Shown here in pieces: positions 11,601 through 25,116 of a DNA stretch of 64,000 bases. The stretch's first letter is position 1; each line of letters starts with the position of its first letter. This DNA comes from Vanilla planifolia (Eukaryota; Streptophyta; Magnoliopsida; Asparagales; Orchidaceae), in assembly GCA_023846275.1 (NCBI GenBank), contig CM043865.1, positions 7,614,068 to 7,678,067 of the forward strand, read 5' to 3'. The translations under genes and the position numbers were made by a program. A model generated the notes under the pieces. It was not told where the DNA came from, searched no databases, and saw only the letters and a program-made list of their open reading frames with translations.

Positions 11601-12100
11601 ACTCTTGATATATTTTCTCAATGTTTAGTTATGTTATTTTAAATTATTAGAAGACTATTCTTACATTGATTTGTTATGTTGTACTCTTTCTATATTTTTA
11701 TTATTTTATATGTTTTATCTATTAAGCTCTTAAAGTTTTATTATTATTTATATAACAAATAATGCATCTATATTACTAAGAATTAGAGATTTTGATGATA
11801 TGGAAGAAGACCATACACCTAAAATGTAAGAGTGGGTATTGTTCTAGGTAAAGTTAGGTCATGATGCTTTGCAATACTTAGTTTTGTATTTACATAATAT
11901 TCTCTTTTTGTCGTATGGATGATTATTTGTAGTTTCAATTATTATGATCTTACATTTGCTCTAATATTTTATTTTGTCTATATGGTTAAGTAGATGGATT
12001 TTAGATTGTTTTATTTTTTTGCTAAATCCCTACCTAGGTTAACTAGTATTCTTATATGCTTATTTATTTATGTTTAATCCATGATTTATCATACTTACTA
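8613..12100. other. AT-rich, probable LTR/flanking transposon sequence
   Basis: No protein-coding similarity was seen. It contains a (TA)n tract near 9950-9963 and purine-rich patches at 10080-10260. The 10440-10880 part is dense in ATCATATGAT-like words that resemble other presumed LTR segments. From 11285 to 11420 the word AAGGTCATAT recurs three times. The 8613-9100 part probably holds the 3' end of the adjacent gypsy remnant, but no LTR boundary was found. Confidence 0.35.
10440..10880. repeat. Array of ATCATATGAT-like words in an LTR-like segment
   Basis: The motif family around TGATCATATCATATGAT / ATGATCATACTATATGAT appears repeatedly, separated by roughly 50-110 bases of diverged sequence. 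Comparable motif-rich stretches occur at 14.2-14.6, 38.4-38.9, 46.1-46.5, 53.2-53.9 and 58.3-58.8 kb. I see motif-level resemblance only and have not aligned the segments. Confidence 0.3.
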
Positions 12101-15100
12101 TGGTTTGGTTAGATAAGACATTGACATATGCCTTTGAACTTGAGTCTTCGCTACCCTCACCATCGATGGTTGGTGATGCCATTCATATCAAGTACCACCA
12201 ATGAGACTCTTTGTTATATGGGGTAACCATGCTATCAAATAGCGTCTAAATCCTCTCTATACACTTCTTTGCTTATATAATATCAATGTTATCAATAAAG
12301 TGTGGTGGATGAAGTTTTTGGAATTGCTTCACTTATTTATTCATTTGATATAATCTAATTTTTCTTATTATTGTTGACAGTATTATCCCTCTCTTATCTT
12401 ATATTTTAGTAGCCATTTGTCATATCATATGATCTTTTTTATCTTGAAATGGATTCTCTTATCCTAATTCATAATTTATATTAGCTTTTTCATAATTGTG
12501 TAATTCAAGATTCCCAATTTTCATTCTAATACATAATGAATTTTTAATATGTATACTCACATATGCACGTATGTGACTATATAACACATGCACACACACA
12601 GAGAAATCACACAAACATTAGTAGCAAACGTTATCATCATAAATTTGAGTTTGTGCTTCCTAGTATGACATTCTACATAGCTTGCATGGCTTGGTGGCAC
12701 CTTTTCTAAGTGATTCTCTTATGATAGGTATCTAACTTGTTTTGTTATCTAAGTTATCAATCATTATTGATTCTATTTTTTTATGGTAGATATCTAACTT
12801 GCTCTAATATCACCTTATCATAATCATACCAGTGACTACATGATTTACTTAATATTTAACCCATTTTAAGGTATTAGGATCATTAAAATTATTCTTTTAG
12901 ATATTTTATCCATCTTGTCAATTGTAATGTAAACATAGAGATACCAAGTGTTTTAAACTTTTAAACCTATATTATATTGTAATAAAAATAATAATAACCA
13001 AATATATCATCTCTTTTATTATTCATTATAAAAGATGACATATCAAATAAAAGATGACATTATTGTTAACATAATAACTTGTTATTATACCATACTTAAT
13101 GGTATCATTACTTATTACATTGGTCATGCTAGATTAATACCAGACTAATAACCATTACTAAGTTTCTAGCTCATCATTACTCTTTTGAGTCCCATGTTAT
13201 GCATCCATAGTATTGAAAGTTAAGATAACTTAGTTATTATCATAGGCTTGGTAGGGAAAACTATACAACTATACATATAAGATAGTACAAATTTGGGTCA
13301 TGGCTCATGTTAAGACTTTAGCATATTTAATCAAGAAACATGATCGATAAGCATTAAAGTAAATAAGGATAATTAATAATGTTATGCCATGAAATACTCT
13401 TCACTTATTATAAATGATCTTTACTTTTCTTTATATTCAAATCAATTTCCATATGTTTCTTTATTTCCTTTGAGAACAATTAACATTTATATGATCCTTT
13501 ATTTATCATGTTGTTTAGCGTACCTCACTGCTAGTTTTTTGGTTATATCATTATATTGTTCTCATATTCAAGTGTACCTTTATAAGACCCATGGCCTTCT
13601 TAGTGTGCACTCTTTTGGGATGCAATTTATCATATGCCAAATACTCATTAGGCTTTTGTCTTTTATGCCATGGGGTTTCTTATTTTATGATCAACTTTCC
13701 ATGGTAATAGAATTTATAATCATTTTTAAAATAGTTATTTTTCATGCAAACTTGATTTCACCTTTTTGATATACTATATGCAAATGTTACATCTAATGTC
13801 TTAACAAGTAGGTAATTAGACAATAACAATAACCAATAAAGTTCATTCAAACCATTTCATTATGGAATACTCTACCAAAGAATGTCAATCCACATTAAAT
13901 GTATTGTATATATTTGTATTTCATCAATCAATAAGAAAATAAGCATTACAATTGAGAAGCATGTATATCTTAATTTCCATAGTAGTCTTCTCACTTTTTA
14001 TATTCATTTCCATGTTCTTTAAAATTATGCATATTTGGCTTTTGTAAGGATTTTTTATGTTTATATGTTATACCATGCTTATATTTATTTGCACATCTCC
14101 CCTAATGTTTGACATTTTTAATTACATTGATTAGATTATCTTTGGCTTTAACAACTTAAATCTTGTACCACTAATTGAAACATTTGTTGGCCCATTGGAA
14201 AGTGCAATTTGAGTCATCAAACCATCCAATACGCATGTGATAGATATCAAATGCCTAAAGTATTTGTATAATTAATAGTTTAATCCATCTTCAAGTCCTT
14301 ATTAAAATATTCCCTTTATTAGACCATCCAATAGTCAATGGACAATCATCACACTATTTGATAATCATAAAAAATCATCAAACAAATCATTTGGCATCTG
14401 ATAGAACATAAGGATATATTTTCATAAAATTATCAAACCAACTAATACCCAAATTTAATCATTTACTACCTTATTAGATGGGAGTTAAATGATCTATTAT
14501 CCATTACAAACTTGCCACTTTCTCAAATAAATGTTGAACCATCTGATGATTTGATTGGACTATCCAATTTGCATATAAAATGAAAATTTGCACATCTGAG
14601 AGTTTGAACTCTCTTTCTTAATTCCCTTTAAGAGTCTACGTTACTCAATAATATTGAAACCAATTCTCACTACAGTCCTTCATGTAACGAATGCATAATC
14701 TAATGACTAAAATGATCAAAACCAAATTGAATTTATGAAGAAAATCATGCCTTTTAACTTGAGCAATTTCTCTTTAAATCTCTTACAAAAACAACAACCT
14801 TGTACCCAACATTTCATTGATTGTTCCTTGTATTCTCTCCCTTGCAACTAGCATAACTGCTTAGTCACATTTCTTCCCTCACTTGATGTATTCTCTCTCC
14901 TTGCTAACATTTAATGGTTTAGCAAATTAATTAAAATATTTCATATTTCCTTGATTGAAACTTTATAGAGACTTATGTTATTTGTATTTTTCACTCCTTA
15001 TGGCTCCAATATTTATCAAAAAAATTTTAAAATTAGATACTCCTCGAGCTCTTCATTTCTTTAGTAAATCTATATTTTTTACCTTGTTTTTGTGTTTCTA

Positions 15101-17444
15101 ATAATTGTTTTACTATCTTTTTCTCTTTTATTTATAGTAAAATTATATTGTTAGATTTGTTTTTTGCCCCTTTTATACTTAACATTTCTCCTCCCTCATT
15201 TTAGGAACTGCCACACACCAAGATCATTATGTCCTTTTACCAATAATATGTTAAATAAATAGAATTTTGAAAATACATGTTGAATTTATAAATTTAATTT
15301 ATCTAATGTCACTAGAATGTTCCACTCTAGAGATTTAGCCTTTACTTTCTCTCTTTATTTTCTTCACCTTTATCCGTGAGCGAAGATCTTGAGAGTTTTA
15401 ACCCTTGCTATTTATGGATGTCAAACTTGTATTACTTTTAGATTATATATGTTAGATGGTAGATCACCATAGTACATTATTTATTTTTACCAACAATTAA
15501 GTTCTCAAAAAATATTTATTTTCACCATAGGATTGTTTAGTAATGATATAAATAACATAGATTATTAATAACTTATTTCTTTTAACCATTGTGGTATGAT
15601 TAAATTAGTTGAATGGGTGAGAATCATATGTATCTACGTGATATAAAATGTTATGCTATGTTGTCACTAGCTGTAATTATCTTTGTCTGATGCACATATC
15701 CAGTTCATTGAAAAGGTATAATAAAATTCTTATAAAACTTGTTGATCATATTAATCTAATGTAATCAGTGAATTAATTTGTTTTGGTTCAAAATTTAAAA
15801 TCCTTTTTCCACACACTTCTAAATCCTGTGAATGTTTGATTGGCTTTGTCATTATATTGCTACAATACAATTGTATCACTTCATGAAAAATATCTCTGAC
15901 AGTGGTTCATACTAGAATCATGATATAGTTCTTTGAGATTGTGTTTGTCCATTGCATACCAATATGAATGTTCCTTCATACTAATTTGTACATTCTTGAA
16001 TAGTAAGTTAAAGTGATTACCAAATTCAGTAGGCGCAGTGATACAAATTGTAGTAACAATGTTTCATAGTAATATTGCAGTTTAATGTTATTTACATTGC
16101 TACCTGATTCTCTAATCCACCAATTGATAAAATCATATTGAAGCAATTGTGTGCTAAAATGAACAATATTCATTATCCACTACTATGCTAATCGTAAGTG
16201 TTCGACTATACTTCCTGATGAATTCATATTGGTACAATAACCCTCATTCTTGGGTAGTAATTCCCATTATGGAAGTACTGGTCTGATATAAGAAGTTGTA
16301 ATTGTCTAATGTGAATTCTATCAAACATAACCTGGCATGTTAAAGTGGACTAGTTTGTAGTTGACATTTCGTCCATTACTAAATCAAGTAACATACTATT
16401 CAAAATATGCAGGCAATGCTTATGCTTTGATTTCATCTTATCATATTAAGAAAAATATTTAGCATTTTAAATATCATACCTTGTTTAATGTTTGAATGTA
16501 TGGAACTTGTAATTTATCCATGTTGATTAGAGCTTTGTAATGAATTAGAATTGAATGTCTATCTAATATGGTTGCTGCATTTTATTTTTTGTCAATTAAG
16601 TAATTTGATTACCTTGTTATTTTCTTTGTATACTAGACTCCACTGAATGTTAAACAACCTCATGTCTTTATTAATTTGTAAAATACAATCCACCACCTTC
16701 CATAGTATATTAGCTATTTTCTAGATCATATAGAATAAAAACTAATTGAAGTTTTTATTTGCATTTGATTGCCTAATTATAGATCATTAGATATAAATAA
16801 TGTTGTGACTTCTAGTAACGTCTTATTCACTTTAACCATATGAAAAGTTAAAATCATTTCCTTTTGAGTGGTTCTTGATAATCCCACATCTTACAATGAT
16901 TATAATCTCTTATTAACAATGTTTAACTTCACTTAATTAATAGGAGAAGGAGACTACATGATCATTTCCACTACATTTTTATATAATGCTAAGAATTAAC
17001 GATAATTCCCAAACGAACTAGTCTGATATCTTCATGTGAGGTTTGGATGAAGAGGAAATAAATTAAAAATTGAATTTTATGTTATTTTAAAATTTATTTT
17101 TTTATGAAAAATTACATATCAACAAAATGGCACACAACACTTAAAATAAAGAAAGTAGCAAAAATAAGATCATAATTTTATAAAAACTTAATGACACCAA
17201 GTTTATGGAAATCTGAGATGTTTAGACTATAAAATAAAATACAAGAGATTTATAAAAATTGAATAATCATTTCATTATAGAATTGAGATATTTCAAAAAG
17301 TATTAAAAATATCAAATTGAGTCAAAACAATTATAGAACGAATATGAGATATAGAAGATTTAATGACCTTAATATAAAATTTTCTCAATATAAAATGAAA
17401 GTGTCACAATAGTAAAACAAAAGGCCAAACCATTACAAAGGTAG
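12101..17444. other. AT-rich stretch without recognised genes
   Basis: No domain could be identified on either strand. A 126-codon open frame at 13389-13769 is a hydrophobic, T-rich translation and is not accepted as a gene. The 14150-14600 segment repeats words like CCATCCAAT and GATGATTTGATTGGACTATCC, resembling the other LTR-like motif segments. The rest, to about 17.44 kb, is featureless AT-rich sequence. Confidence 0.35.
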
Positions 17445-17575
17445 AAATTAAGGGAATTTAAGGGATGGAAGAAAGAGAGTGAAGATGTAGTCAATAAATT
17501 AAGGAAATTTGATGGATGGAAGAAGGGGAGTGAAGATGCAGTCAAGAAATTAAGGAAATTTGAGGGATTTCCTTT
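17445..17575. repeat. Short tandem array, 51-bp unit, about 2.5 copies
   Basis: AAATTAAGG starts recur at 17445, 17496 and 17547, giving an exact 51-base spacing. Each unit continues through GGATGGAAGAA and GAGTGAAGATG to a GTCAA word. The third copy stops after about 27 bases. The units differ by a few substitutions. They are purine-rich and non-coding. Confidence 0.85.
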
Positions 17576-19220
17576 GGTATAACCAACAGATGTAGGAGAT
17601 CAGATGAATCAAGTTAGGTTAAGCTCAAAATTGGTCATGGTGCATCATAAACTAAACTAAAGTAAGATAGAGGATCGAGTCAGGTTGAACTCAAAACAAA
17701 TATACTTATGGGTGGAGTCTGGCCCATACATATGGGTAGGGTTAGGTCCATACTCCAAATTACCTATAAGGATACGAGTACGTCTTGGTGATCAAATCCT
17801 AAACGCACAAGGGGGAAGCCAACCCTAATTGGACTCACATTATTAATGCATAAAAGATATTTTAAAGAGCAAACTATTTTTCTTTTAAGTAATGCGGGAC
17901 TATCTTTCGTCCAACTTTTTCGGCATCTAAACCATGCATTGTCTCTCACCATCCAATCTTTGATCAGATGGTAAATGCTTTATCTGTTATAAGCGATTGA
18001 TCCTGGCTTAACACCAGTGAAAAAGATCATGTTTCACTTCATTAGATGATTTTGAGTATTTCCTCCTTTTGAAATATTTATTCTTAAATTAGATGGTTTA
18101 GTCTCTCAAATTTGAATCTTATAGTTAAGATTATTCTCGATTTTATCATTGAGTAATCAAGTGATCTAGAACTCATTTGACTTGTTTGAATAACCAACAT
18201 CTAATTTATCTTGATCCAACAATTCATAACTCATCTGCTTTCACAGCCTTTGATCTCATGGTTTCCAAATTAGTCCAACGGCTCTAGTCCATCCCATCTA
18301 GTGGCTAATTATCTTGCTATTATATATGCCATTATAGCCAGCCATTTTGGAATAATTTTTAAAGCCATTTGTAAAATTTTTTTAAGTAGTTTGATAGTAA
18401 CTTTTCAAATAGTTCGTACTTCTTTTCTAATGGATATGACTAAAAGCTTTCTATATAAACATAATCCTTATTCATAAAATACCCAAGAAAACATGATTTA
18501 ATAACTACCTACTAAATAACTATTAAGACATAACAATATAATAATTTATATTTCATAATCAAATAATTTTAATTCATATGTATCAAAATATTATAAATAT
18601 GATATGAAAAACAAAACTATTGCCACTAGTTCCATATCAAAAAGGTGATATGAAACAACATATGAGGAACTTCATAAAAAAATAATTAAATCATTAGATA
18701 TTATAAACACATAAGTATTGAAAAATATCATTTTATTTTTAAACTAAAATTAACAGTATAATTTTTAATGAGGATACGTATGCATGATAGAATTATAAAG
18801 GAAAATTCATGATTAAAAAAAAGAAAAATAAATCAAGAATTCAAAGCTTTTTACAAACAAAAGGGCCATATAAGAAAAGTCCACAAAATCTAAAAATAAA
18901 TAAAAAAATAAAAAAGGCTCATGAGTGCAACTATTTAAGAAGACTTTGTTTATGCATTATTTTGTATTTTTCAGCGTCGATGCCTACCTTGAGTAATGGA
19001 TTGTAGATACTTGAGAGTTTCGAGGATTCTATATTAAGAATTAAATTAAATTCATTGTTTTTTAAAATTTTATTAATCCAAATTATTTACTTTGAGCTTT
19101 CAAAAAGTTAATCACATGTTGATTTTAGCTCTTTTTTTATTTGTTATTTATTTTGATTAAAAATTTTCCGAAAAATATTTTCCATTATGTTTTTGAGTTA
19201 TGCATAAAAAAATGTACATC
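17576..19220. other. Intergenic sequence upstream of OHP2
   Basis: AT-rich. Around 17760-17960 there is a segment whose minus strand contains AGTCCCGCATTACTTAAAAG followed by GAGTCCAATTAGGGTTGG. I associate this style of sequence with common plant retroelement or SINE-like repeats, but the element was not delimited. The part closest to OHP2 (about 18.9-19.2 kb) should hold its promoter, but no convincing TATA box was singled out. Confidence 0.3.
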
Positions 19221-19347
19221 TCATCTGAGGCAAGACCAGTTCTTCGACGGAAAACTTGGCCATACCTCGTCCACTCCTAAGCGATTGAAGTTCGATATCG
19301 TGCCTTCCGTCCTCCCACTCTCGCAAGGGAGGAAACAGAGAGCAGAG
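19221..19347 (+). promoter_or_regulatory. Probable OHP2 5' leader
   Basis: About 125 bases of markedly higher GC content lie immediately upstream of the OHP2 ATG, containing no in-frame ATG. AT-rich intergenic DNA lies before it. This compositional step fits the transcribed leader. The transcription start itself is not identified. Confidence 0.4.
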
Positions 19348-22300
19348 ATGCCGATGGCAGCTACCATACCAGTCATTAAGCTCAAACTATACCCTTCTCC
19401 TTCAGCTCTCCTCACTAAAGTACCCCAAAAACCATCTTTTGTTGTCAGGTGCTCCGAAGCTGAGGGACCTCTGAGGAGGCCGGCGGCTCCTTCTCTGTCT
19501 CCTCCCCCTACGAGTGTTGTTCCCTCACTTTCTCCACCTCCATCCTTATCAGCCACTCCTCCAGTGAAGCCGGAGGCGGCTTCCCTCCAGTCTCCGGTGG
19601 TTGCGGTGGGAGAGGTGAAGGGGGTGGTGACGTTGGAGTATCAAAGAAGAATGGCCAAAGAACTGCAGGAGTACTTTCGGCAGAAGAAAATAGAAGAAGC
19701 CGGCGAAGGACCATTCTTTGGCTTCATGGGCAAAAATGAAATCACCAATGGGAGGTAAATTTTTGACCTGGTTTCTCTTGTTTATGGGGTTTTACAAGCA
19801 ACAAAATTTTACTGCTTTGCTGGATGTTATTGCAAGCTGGAGCAGCCTAAGTTACTTCATATTTTTGGATTTGGTGATCATAACCGAGGCACCAAAGTTG
19901 GAAAAAGTTGAAATAAAATATTAGCATATGTAAGGTCATTAAACTTAGAAATGAAGGCCACCTAATTATATATTTATACATTAGAGTTTTGACATCACAT
20001 TCGACTTCTAATATGCATATAATTTAATTCTTATCCATACTCAATAATCTCCACTTCAAGTGAGAGTTTCATGCACGTTGTCAATCACATATTTGTTATA
20101 CAAACGTTGTAACTAATCTAGTTGAATACCATCTCAAATATCTTTAAGATGATACCATGTCTTATATCTTGCAAATAACATTATGTCATATATCAAAATT
20201 GTCAAAGAGAAAGCTCTGTGATGCCTTATGTTAACAATTTGTTTTGGGAAATTGTCTGATTGCCCTGTTGTGAATGAGCAAACTACATAAGTTAACACAA
20301 AAGAAGCATTTTTTTATAGAGATTTCGTAGGGGTTTACAAAGATCTTTGAAACCCTTCTCAAGTATGATGGTGAATGATAGAGACTCATGACAGTCACAA
20401 ATAATATGAATTACTTAATCCTAATCAAACATGTCCCTTGTACCACTTGTTAAGAGGATGAAAATCAAAATTGGGAGACTAAAATTGAGTTCAATGTATC
20501 ATTGGTGGACATTTATCAACTTATAACCTAAGCTTAAAGGAGAAATGATGGTCTAATTGTATACTATCACTATCTTTGGCACTTATTTTTCAATTTGTGG
20601 TAAGTTCTACTTCTTTGTACTCAACAAATTCATTTATTTTGCAAGCTTAGTTCTGTTTTCCAATTAATTGAGTTGAATTGAGTGTTGTTTCCTTGTGCCA
20701 TTTGATATATTGGTTTATTTAAAGAATTAGGTGCATTACTTGTTTCATTATTTTGAAACCATGTTGTTGGAATAAAATTCTATGCAAACAACCCAAGGAT
20801 TGAGAAATGATTCTAAACATTTGCACATTATTTAATGTAGAATGTGTTTGGTTATTTTCAATGGAGATAGAATCCTTTGATTAATTTGATGTGACAAGAG
20901 ACACAAACACAGGCACAAAAAACTAAACTATATATTTGTCACATATTAACATTCATGCATGTATGCACATAAAAACTTTTCCAGATGGGAAGAAAAAATA
21001 TCAAGTAAATTGAATGAAACTTTAATTATGTTAAGAGTTAGATCCCTTAGATTGCAATGCATTTAAGCAAGGTTAATTTGTTGTCTTAATTTGTCTAATA
21101 ATTTTTCACTCATCCTCTAGAGACAATTCTAATTCGTTATTTTTGCTTGTTGGTTTTGATTTATGTGTAATATTTTGGAGATGGGTGCTGAAGGAATCTT
21201 GGAGTTGATTGTTAAAGATATCCCATTGCGATTATCTATGAACACATGTTTCATTGCCCACTACATAAGCAACCATCGGCACATAGAGAATAAGGATGGT
21301 GAAAATGCAAGAACACTAAAATAGAGGGACACAAGATGTTGCATAATACTCTCAAATATGAAAGAAAAATTTTGATTACACTTAGAAAATCTTCATTAGA
21401 ACTTGAAGACATTATCAGGAAAATGCAAACTTAGTAAATCCCCTTTGATTGGTGCTATCATTAGAAATCTTAATAACTCTAAAGGAAGAAAAGATTTACA
21501 TACAATGAGGAATTTATTTCACATTTACAAGAAAGAATTCATGTGTAAAAAGCATGAGGAGGATAAGGAATATATATATACATAGAGAGATAGAGAGAGG
21601 ACCATTAGGGTTTTGGATATATTCTCATACCATAAGCCAAACAATTACAAATTTTATAGACATTTATACCACATATCAATATTAAAGCAGTTTCTTTTGA
21701 GAAGTCATTGTCATCAACTAAACCATGTTTTACCCCCAATTGCTTATCCCACTGTTTATCTTTGCATATTTTTGTCATTGATGTTTGTAATTTTGCCTTA
21801 TAAAAAAATATAACTCTTCAGAAAATCCATAGTTATAGTCATAGTCTTTAAGATTAAGATTCCTTGTCCCTTTTCATGGTCCTGTAGCATGGTGTAGCCC
21901 CATGCTTCCATAATGATGACGTCTTGGTATGACCAAACATATGGGCTTAACTATACAATTTGGTCAAGTTCATGTGAGGCTTTGTAGCTCACTGAGGTGT
22001 CTTGCCCCAATACAGTGTGATCTGTCTCCACCAGAGAGTTTTGGAATTATTGAAGATTTTGGATCTATTTCATAACAAATGTGCTGTTATGGGTAGTAGT
22101 TTGATGAGCAAAAGGGTCCAATATTAGTCTAGGAATTATCAAATTACAAGCAAATCAAAACATTTATCTGTATTGCACTCCTTTCAGTTTAAACAATTCT
22201 ATCATATTTGACCTTGCTATCCAAGCAAAATTTTGGGCCATTCTCCCGTAGTCCTGCCTAACCATTTTGATTGCATTTCATTTGCTTCAACCATTTATAT

Positions 22301-22804
22301 CTAACTATTTGTCTACATGGTTCTCCCATTAAGCTGTTCTCAGACCAAACTAAATTCAGATTTCTTCTTTTTTATTCTGATCATCCAAGAAAAATTTTGA
22401 TTCATACTCCCTAGTCCACCCTAAATTGTTTTGATTGCATTTAGTTTGCTTAATTCAATTTAACCAGAGCAAATGGACCATGTTGTTCAGTGTGGAGGGC
22501 ATCACTTCTGCTTGAAATATGCACTTCGTTATTACTCGGCTGGGTAGTTCGTGAATTTTGAACAATTTTTACCAAATTTCTTATTTTCTTTATTTGCATT
22601 TTTTTCGCTTAGAAGTGACCATTGTCATTACACTCCTTTGCTTCAGTGCTAGATGTCCAGCATTTTGTGTGGTTTGACTTGTGGTGCAGATGGGCAATGT
22701 TTGGTTTTGCTGTTGGGCTTCTAACGGAGTATGCAACTGGTTCAGACTTTGTTCAACAGCTCAAGATCTTATTCTCTAACTTTGGCATTGTAGATTTGGA
22801 TTAA
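19348..22804 (+). CDS. OHP2: One-helix protein 2, chloroplast light-harvesting-like (two exons)
   Basis: Exons 19348-19754 and 22690-22804 join (AG|GTAAAT donor, GTGCAG|A acceptor, splitting one Arg codon) into 173 codons plus TAA, close to the size I recall for other plant OHP2 proteins. ATG 19348 is the first in-frame ATG; a second is at 19354. The N terminus is Ser/Lys-rich and acid-poor as in a chloroplast transit peptide, with a likely end near VVRCSEAEGPLRRP. A Pro/Ser-rich linker follows, then EYQRRMAKELQEYFRQKK, then the single membrane helix with the chlorophyll-binding signature E131-x-x-N134-x-R136 (EITNGRWAMFGFAVG) and a conserved tail ending in LD. OHP2 belongs to the LHC-like (Lil) family. 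With OHP1 and HCF244 it assists insertion and pigment loading of D1 during photosystem II assembly in the thylakoid. No break is seen; the 2.9-kb intron is the only unusual aspect. The gene is identified from sequence memory, with high confidence. Confidence 0.93.
19755..22689 (+). other. OHP2 intron 1
   Basis: GT-AG intron of 2,935 bases with donor GTAAAT and acceptor TGGTGCAG. It is AT-rich and has a (TA)/(GA) microsatellite-like tract around 21570-21600 and an imperfect 164-bp duplication at 22219-22455. No transposon protein was recognised inside it. Confidence 0.85.
22219..22456. repeat. Imperfect 164-bp-spaced duplication in OHP2 intron
   Basis: The word order ATCCAAG-AAAATTTTG-TAGTCC-CCTAA-TTTTGATTGCATTT-TTTGCTT occurs at 22219-22292 and again at 22383-22456. 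The copies are diverged by substitutions and small indels. Confidence 0.7.
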
Positions 22805-25116
22805 AGTTCAGATTGTCCATAGCGTCTTGCAGATTGTGGTTTGGAGTCCAGAGAGCTTATTTGCAGAGAAACTAAGGCTGCATGCATCAATCCTGTATAT
22901 GACATTATAATACAAAAAGACTTTGTATTTGGTTTACCTGCTTTGATTTGGATTTGGGATCTTATTCTTGACAATCTCTTGTATGCTTTATGTAATTCTA
23001 ATCGTTCACATATGTTTGATATTCTCTACTTGATTTGAAATTGTATGGCAGTTTACTTCTTGCTGCTTCATGTTGAATTCATGTTCTTTTAATCGCTTCA
23101 CTGCTAAATTTCCACATTGCATTGATATTATATCTTTGTCTCCTTGGTATGCTTTAGTGATAAACTTTGTTGAGAGTTTTCATTTTTATAACTGTGATAG
23201 TATGAGTTTCCATATATTATACATGAAAAATTCACGTAAAACGCATTGCTTAAATATTTCCAAGTCAATGGATTATATGATGTAATTTATATTTAAAATA
23301 TAACATATTTAAGCCAATGTATAATATGTCTTGAAGAAAATGCTTGATACGTTGAGTAGAACGAACAATTCACAAAGCTTTAAGCTGAAACCTAAGACTT
23401 ATTTATATTACGCCAATTATGATGTAAGGTATGTGAAAACCAGTTGTACAATACACTTAGTATAAGAAACCTATAATAGTTATTTTGATTAGCTTTTAGG
23501 AAGTTCTATTCAGTCATTAGAGAATCGTGAGAGCCATTTGAAAATATTTTAAGGATTAAATTGCATATATAAACATTGAGAAAGTAGATACGAAGAATTG
23601 AAAATCATTTGAGAGACCTTTATAAGTATTTCACTTGAATATCTTCTCATCTCTATAACAAAAGTTGTATATTAAGTTGAATTAAAGTATTAGTTGATAA
23701 AAAGCTTCAAATTTATCTTTTTTATCCTTGATGCAAGGCAACTTCATTGTACAAAATTAATTGGTTATACGATTATGTGTTTTGAGCTTAATTTGTATTT
23801 CTTTGTACCTTTTGTGGGTTTTTGTATTTGATTTTTAGAAATTATTTTGTTTAGTCTTTCGACCTAAATTTGTAAGACCATTTGACCTAATGTTGTAGGT
23901 TCTTTTAGGTCGATAAATTATAGGATCAGTTTCTTTAGTACTTGTATAATCCTTTAGTTCTATGTTAAAGTTCTTGTTTTTGAAAAAGATGTTGAAATTA
24001 TAAGCCGGAGATTTCATAGTTGGGGGTGGACAAAGATTCAATATTTGAAATCGTGTCACCTAAATATTTTGATGTTTTTATATTATTACTCATCATGCAA
24101 TAAGTTTTCAATTTTAGCAAAACATTTTAAAAAATAATTTAAAAGTATTTACAATCACAATTTATTAAGATTTTAGTTGAAAAGATTATAATGTAAAAGA
24201 TTATAATTCTACATCTCTCTTATGTGGCCATCTTAACCTTTCATTCTAATCTATTCCTTCCAATTATGAGAGATTTGTTGGATGTCAATATTATACATAT
24301 TTATTTTCCGGGGAGATTTCTTGAGATTAATTGTCCAAGAGAGTTATTTTCTTATTATTTATATAAAAATTTCGTCCTTCAAAGCATGACAATTTCTGGA
24401 CAGAGATTGGATGCTTGGCCAGCTGTGTGAGCTGATGCTGAGAACAACAATCTCCATGGGTAACATAGCAGTCTCACGCATAACCTCAGTGTTCAGTTGT
24501 ATAAGGTCATCAAAACATATCAGAACAGGGGAGAAAGATAGAGACAGAGACAGAGAAAAGAGAACTGTTTTCTTAACCTCAAGGACTAATTGATGTGGAA
24601 TGGGAATTATAAACCTTTCTTTATATGAAATGCATTGTGCCGATGGAGAAAGGGAGGGGTGGTCAACTTATGGAAGGGAGTTGATTTTAGTTGTTTAGTA
24701 TTGGGAAATAATTGGAAATGAGAGTAAAAACATTTGGAAATGATAATTGTTCAAACCTATTGACAATATTTCATTACCATATGCTCATGAACAACATATT
24801 ATATTTGACTCGTATGACGTATTGAAGCACACAGAACAGTTAGAAAACAGATGACATTGAATAAAACTTGACTTGTTTTTTTTCAAGCATGACCCTTTGT
24901 CTCCTCTTTAACCCGATCTGAAACTGTAATTCTGTGAGAACTTGTTGGCGGCGACTCCAGCAGTTCTGCATTACCTATGTTAGGATTCTTATAAATCAGC
25001 TGAATGACGTGATGTTGCCTTTAGCTGTATAAAGGAAGTTTGGTAGTTTTCTTGTTGGTAAAGAGCTAAAACCAGGTACAAAATGTTATGATGTTATGTA
25101 TTTAGCCCTGAAAATG
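22805..25116. other. OHP2 3' region and convergent intergenic spacer
   Basis: Sequence to about 23.04 kb is less AT-rich and is probably the OHP2 3' UTR; no polyadenylation site could be fixed. From 23.3 to 24.9 kb it is AT-rich without recognised genes; a GA-rich patch lies at 24535-24557. The last 100-200 bases before 25116 should be the 3' UTR of the minus-strand SULTR gene. Confidence 0.4.

Noticed and set aside
13389..13769. 126-codon hydrophobic plus-strand frame
   Set aside because: T-rich sequence readily gives such frames. I tried to read copia-type integrase or RT in all frames nearby and found no convincing block.
19141..19347. N-terminal extension of the OHP2 frame
   Set aside because: The frame is open upstream but contains no in-frame ATG before 19348; the transit peptide starts naturally at that ATG.
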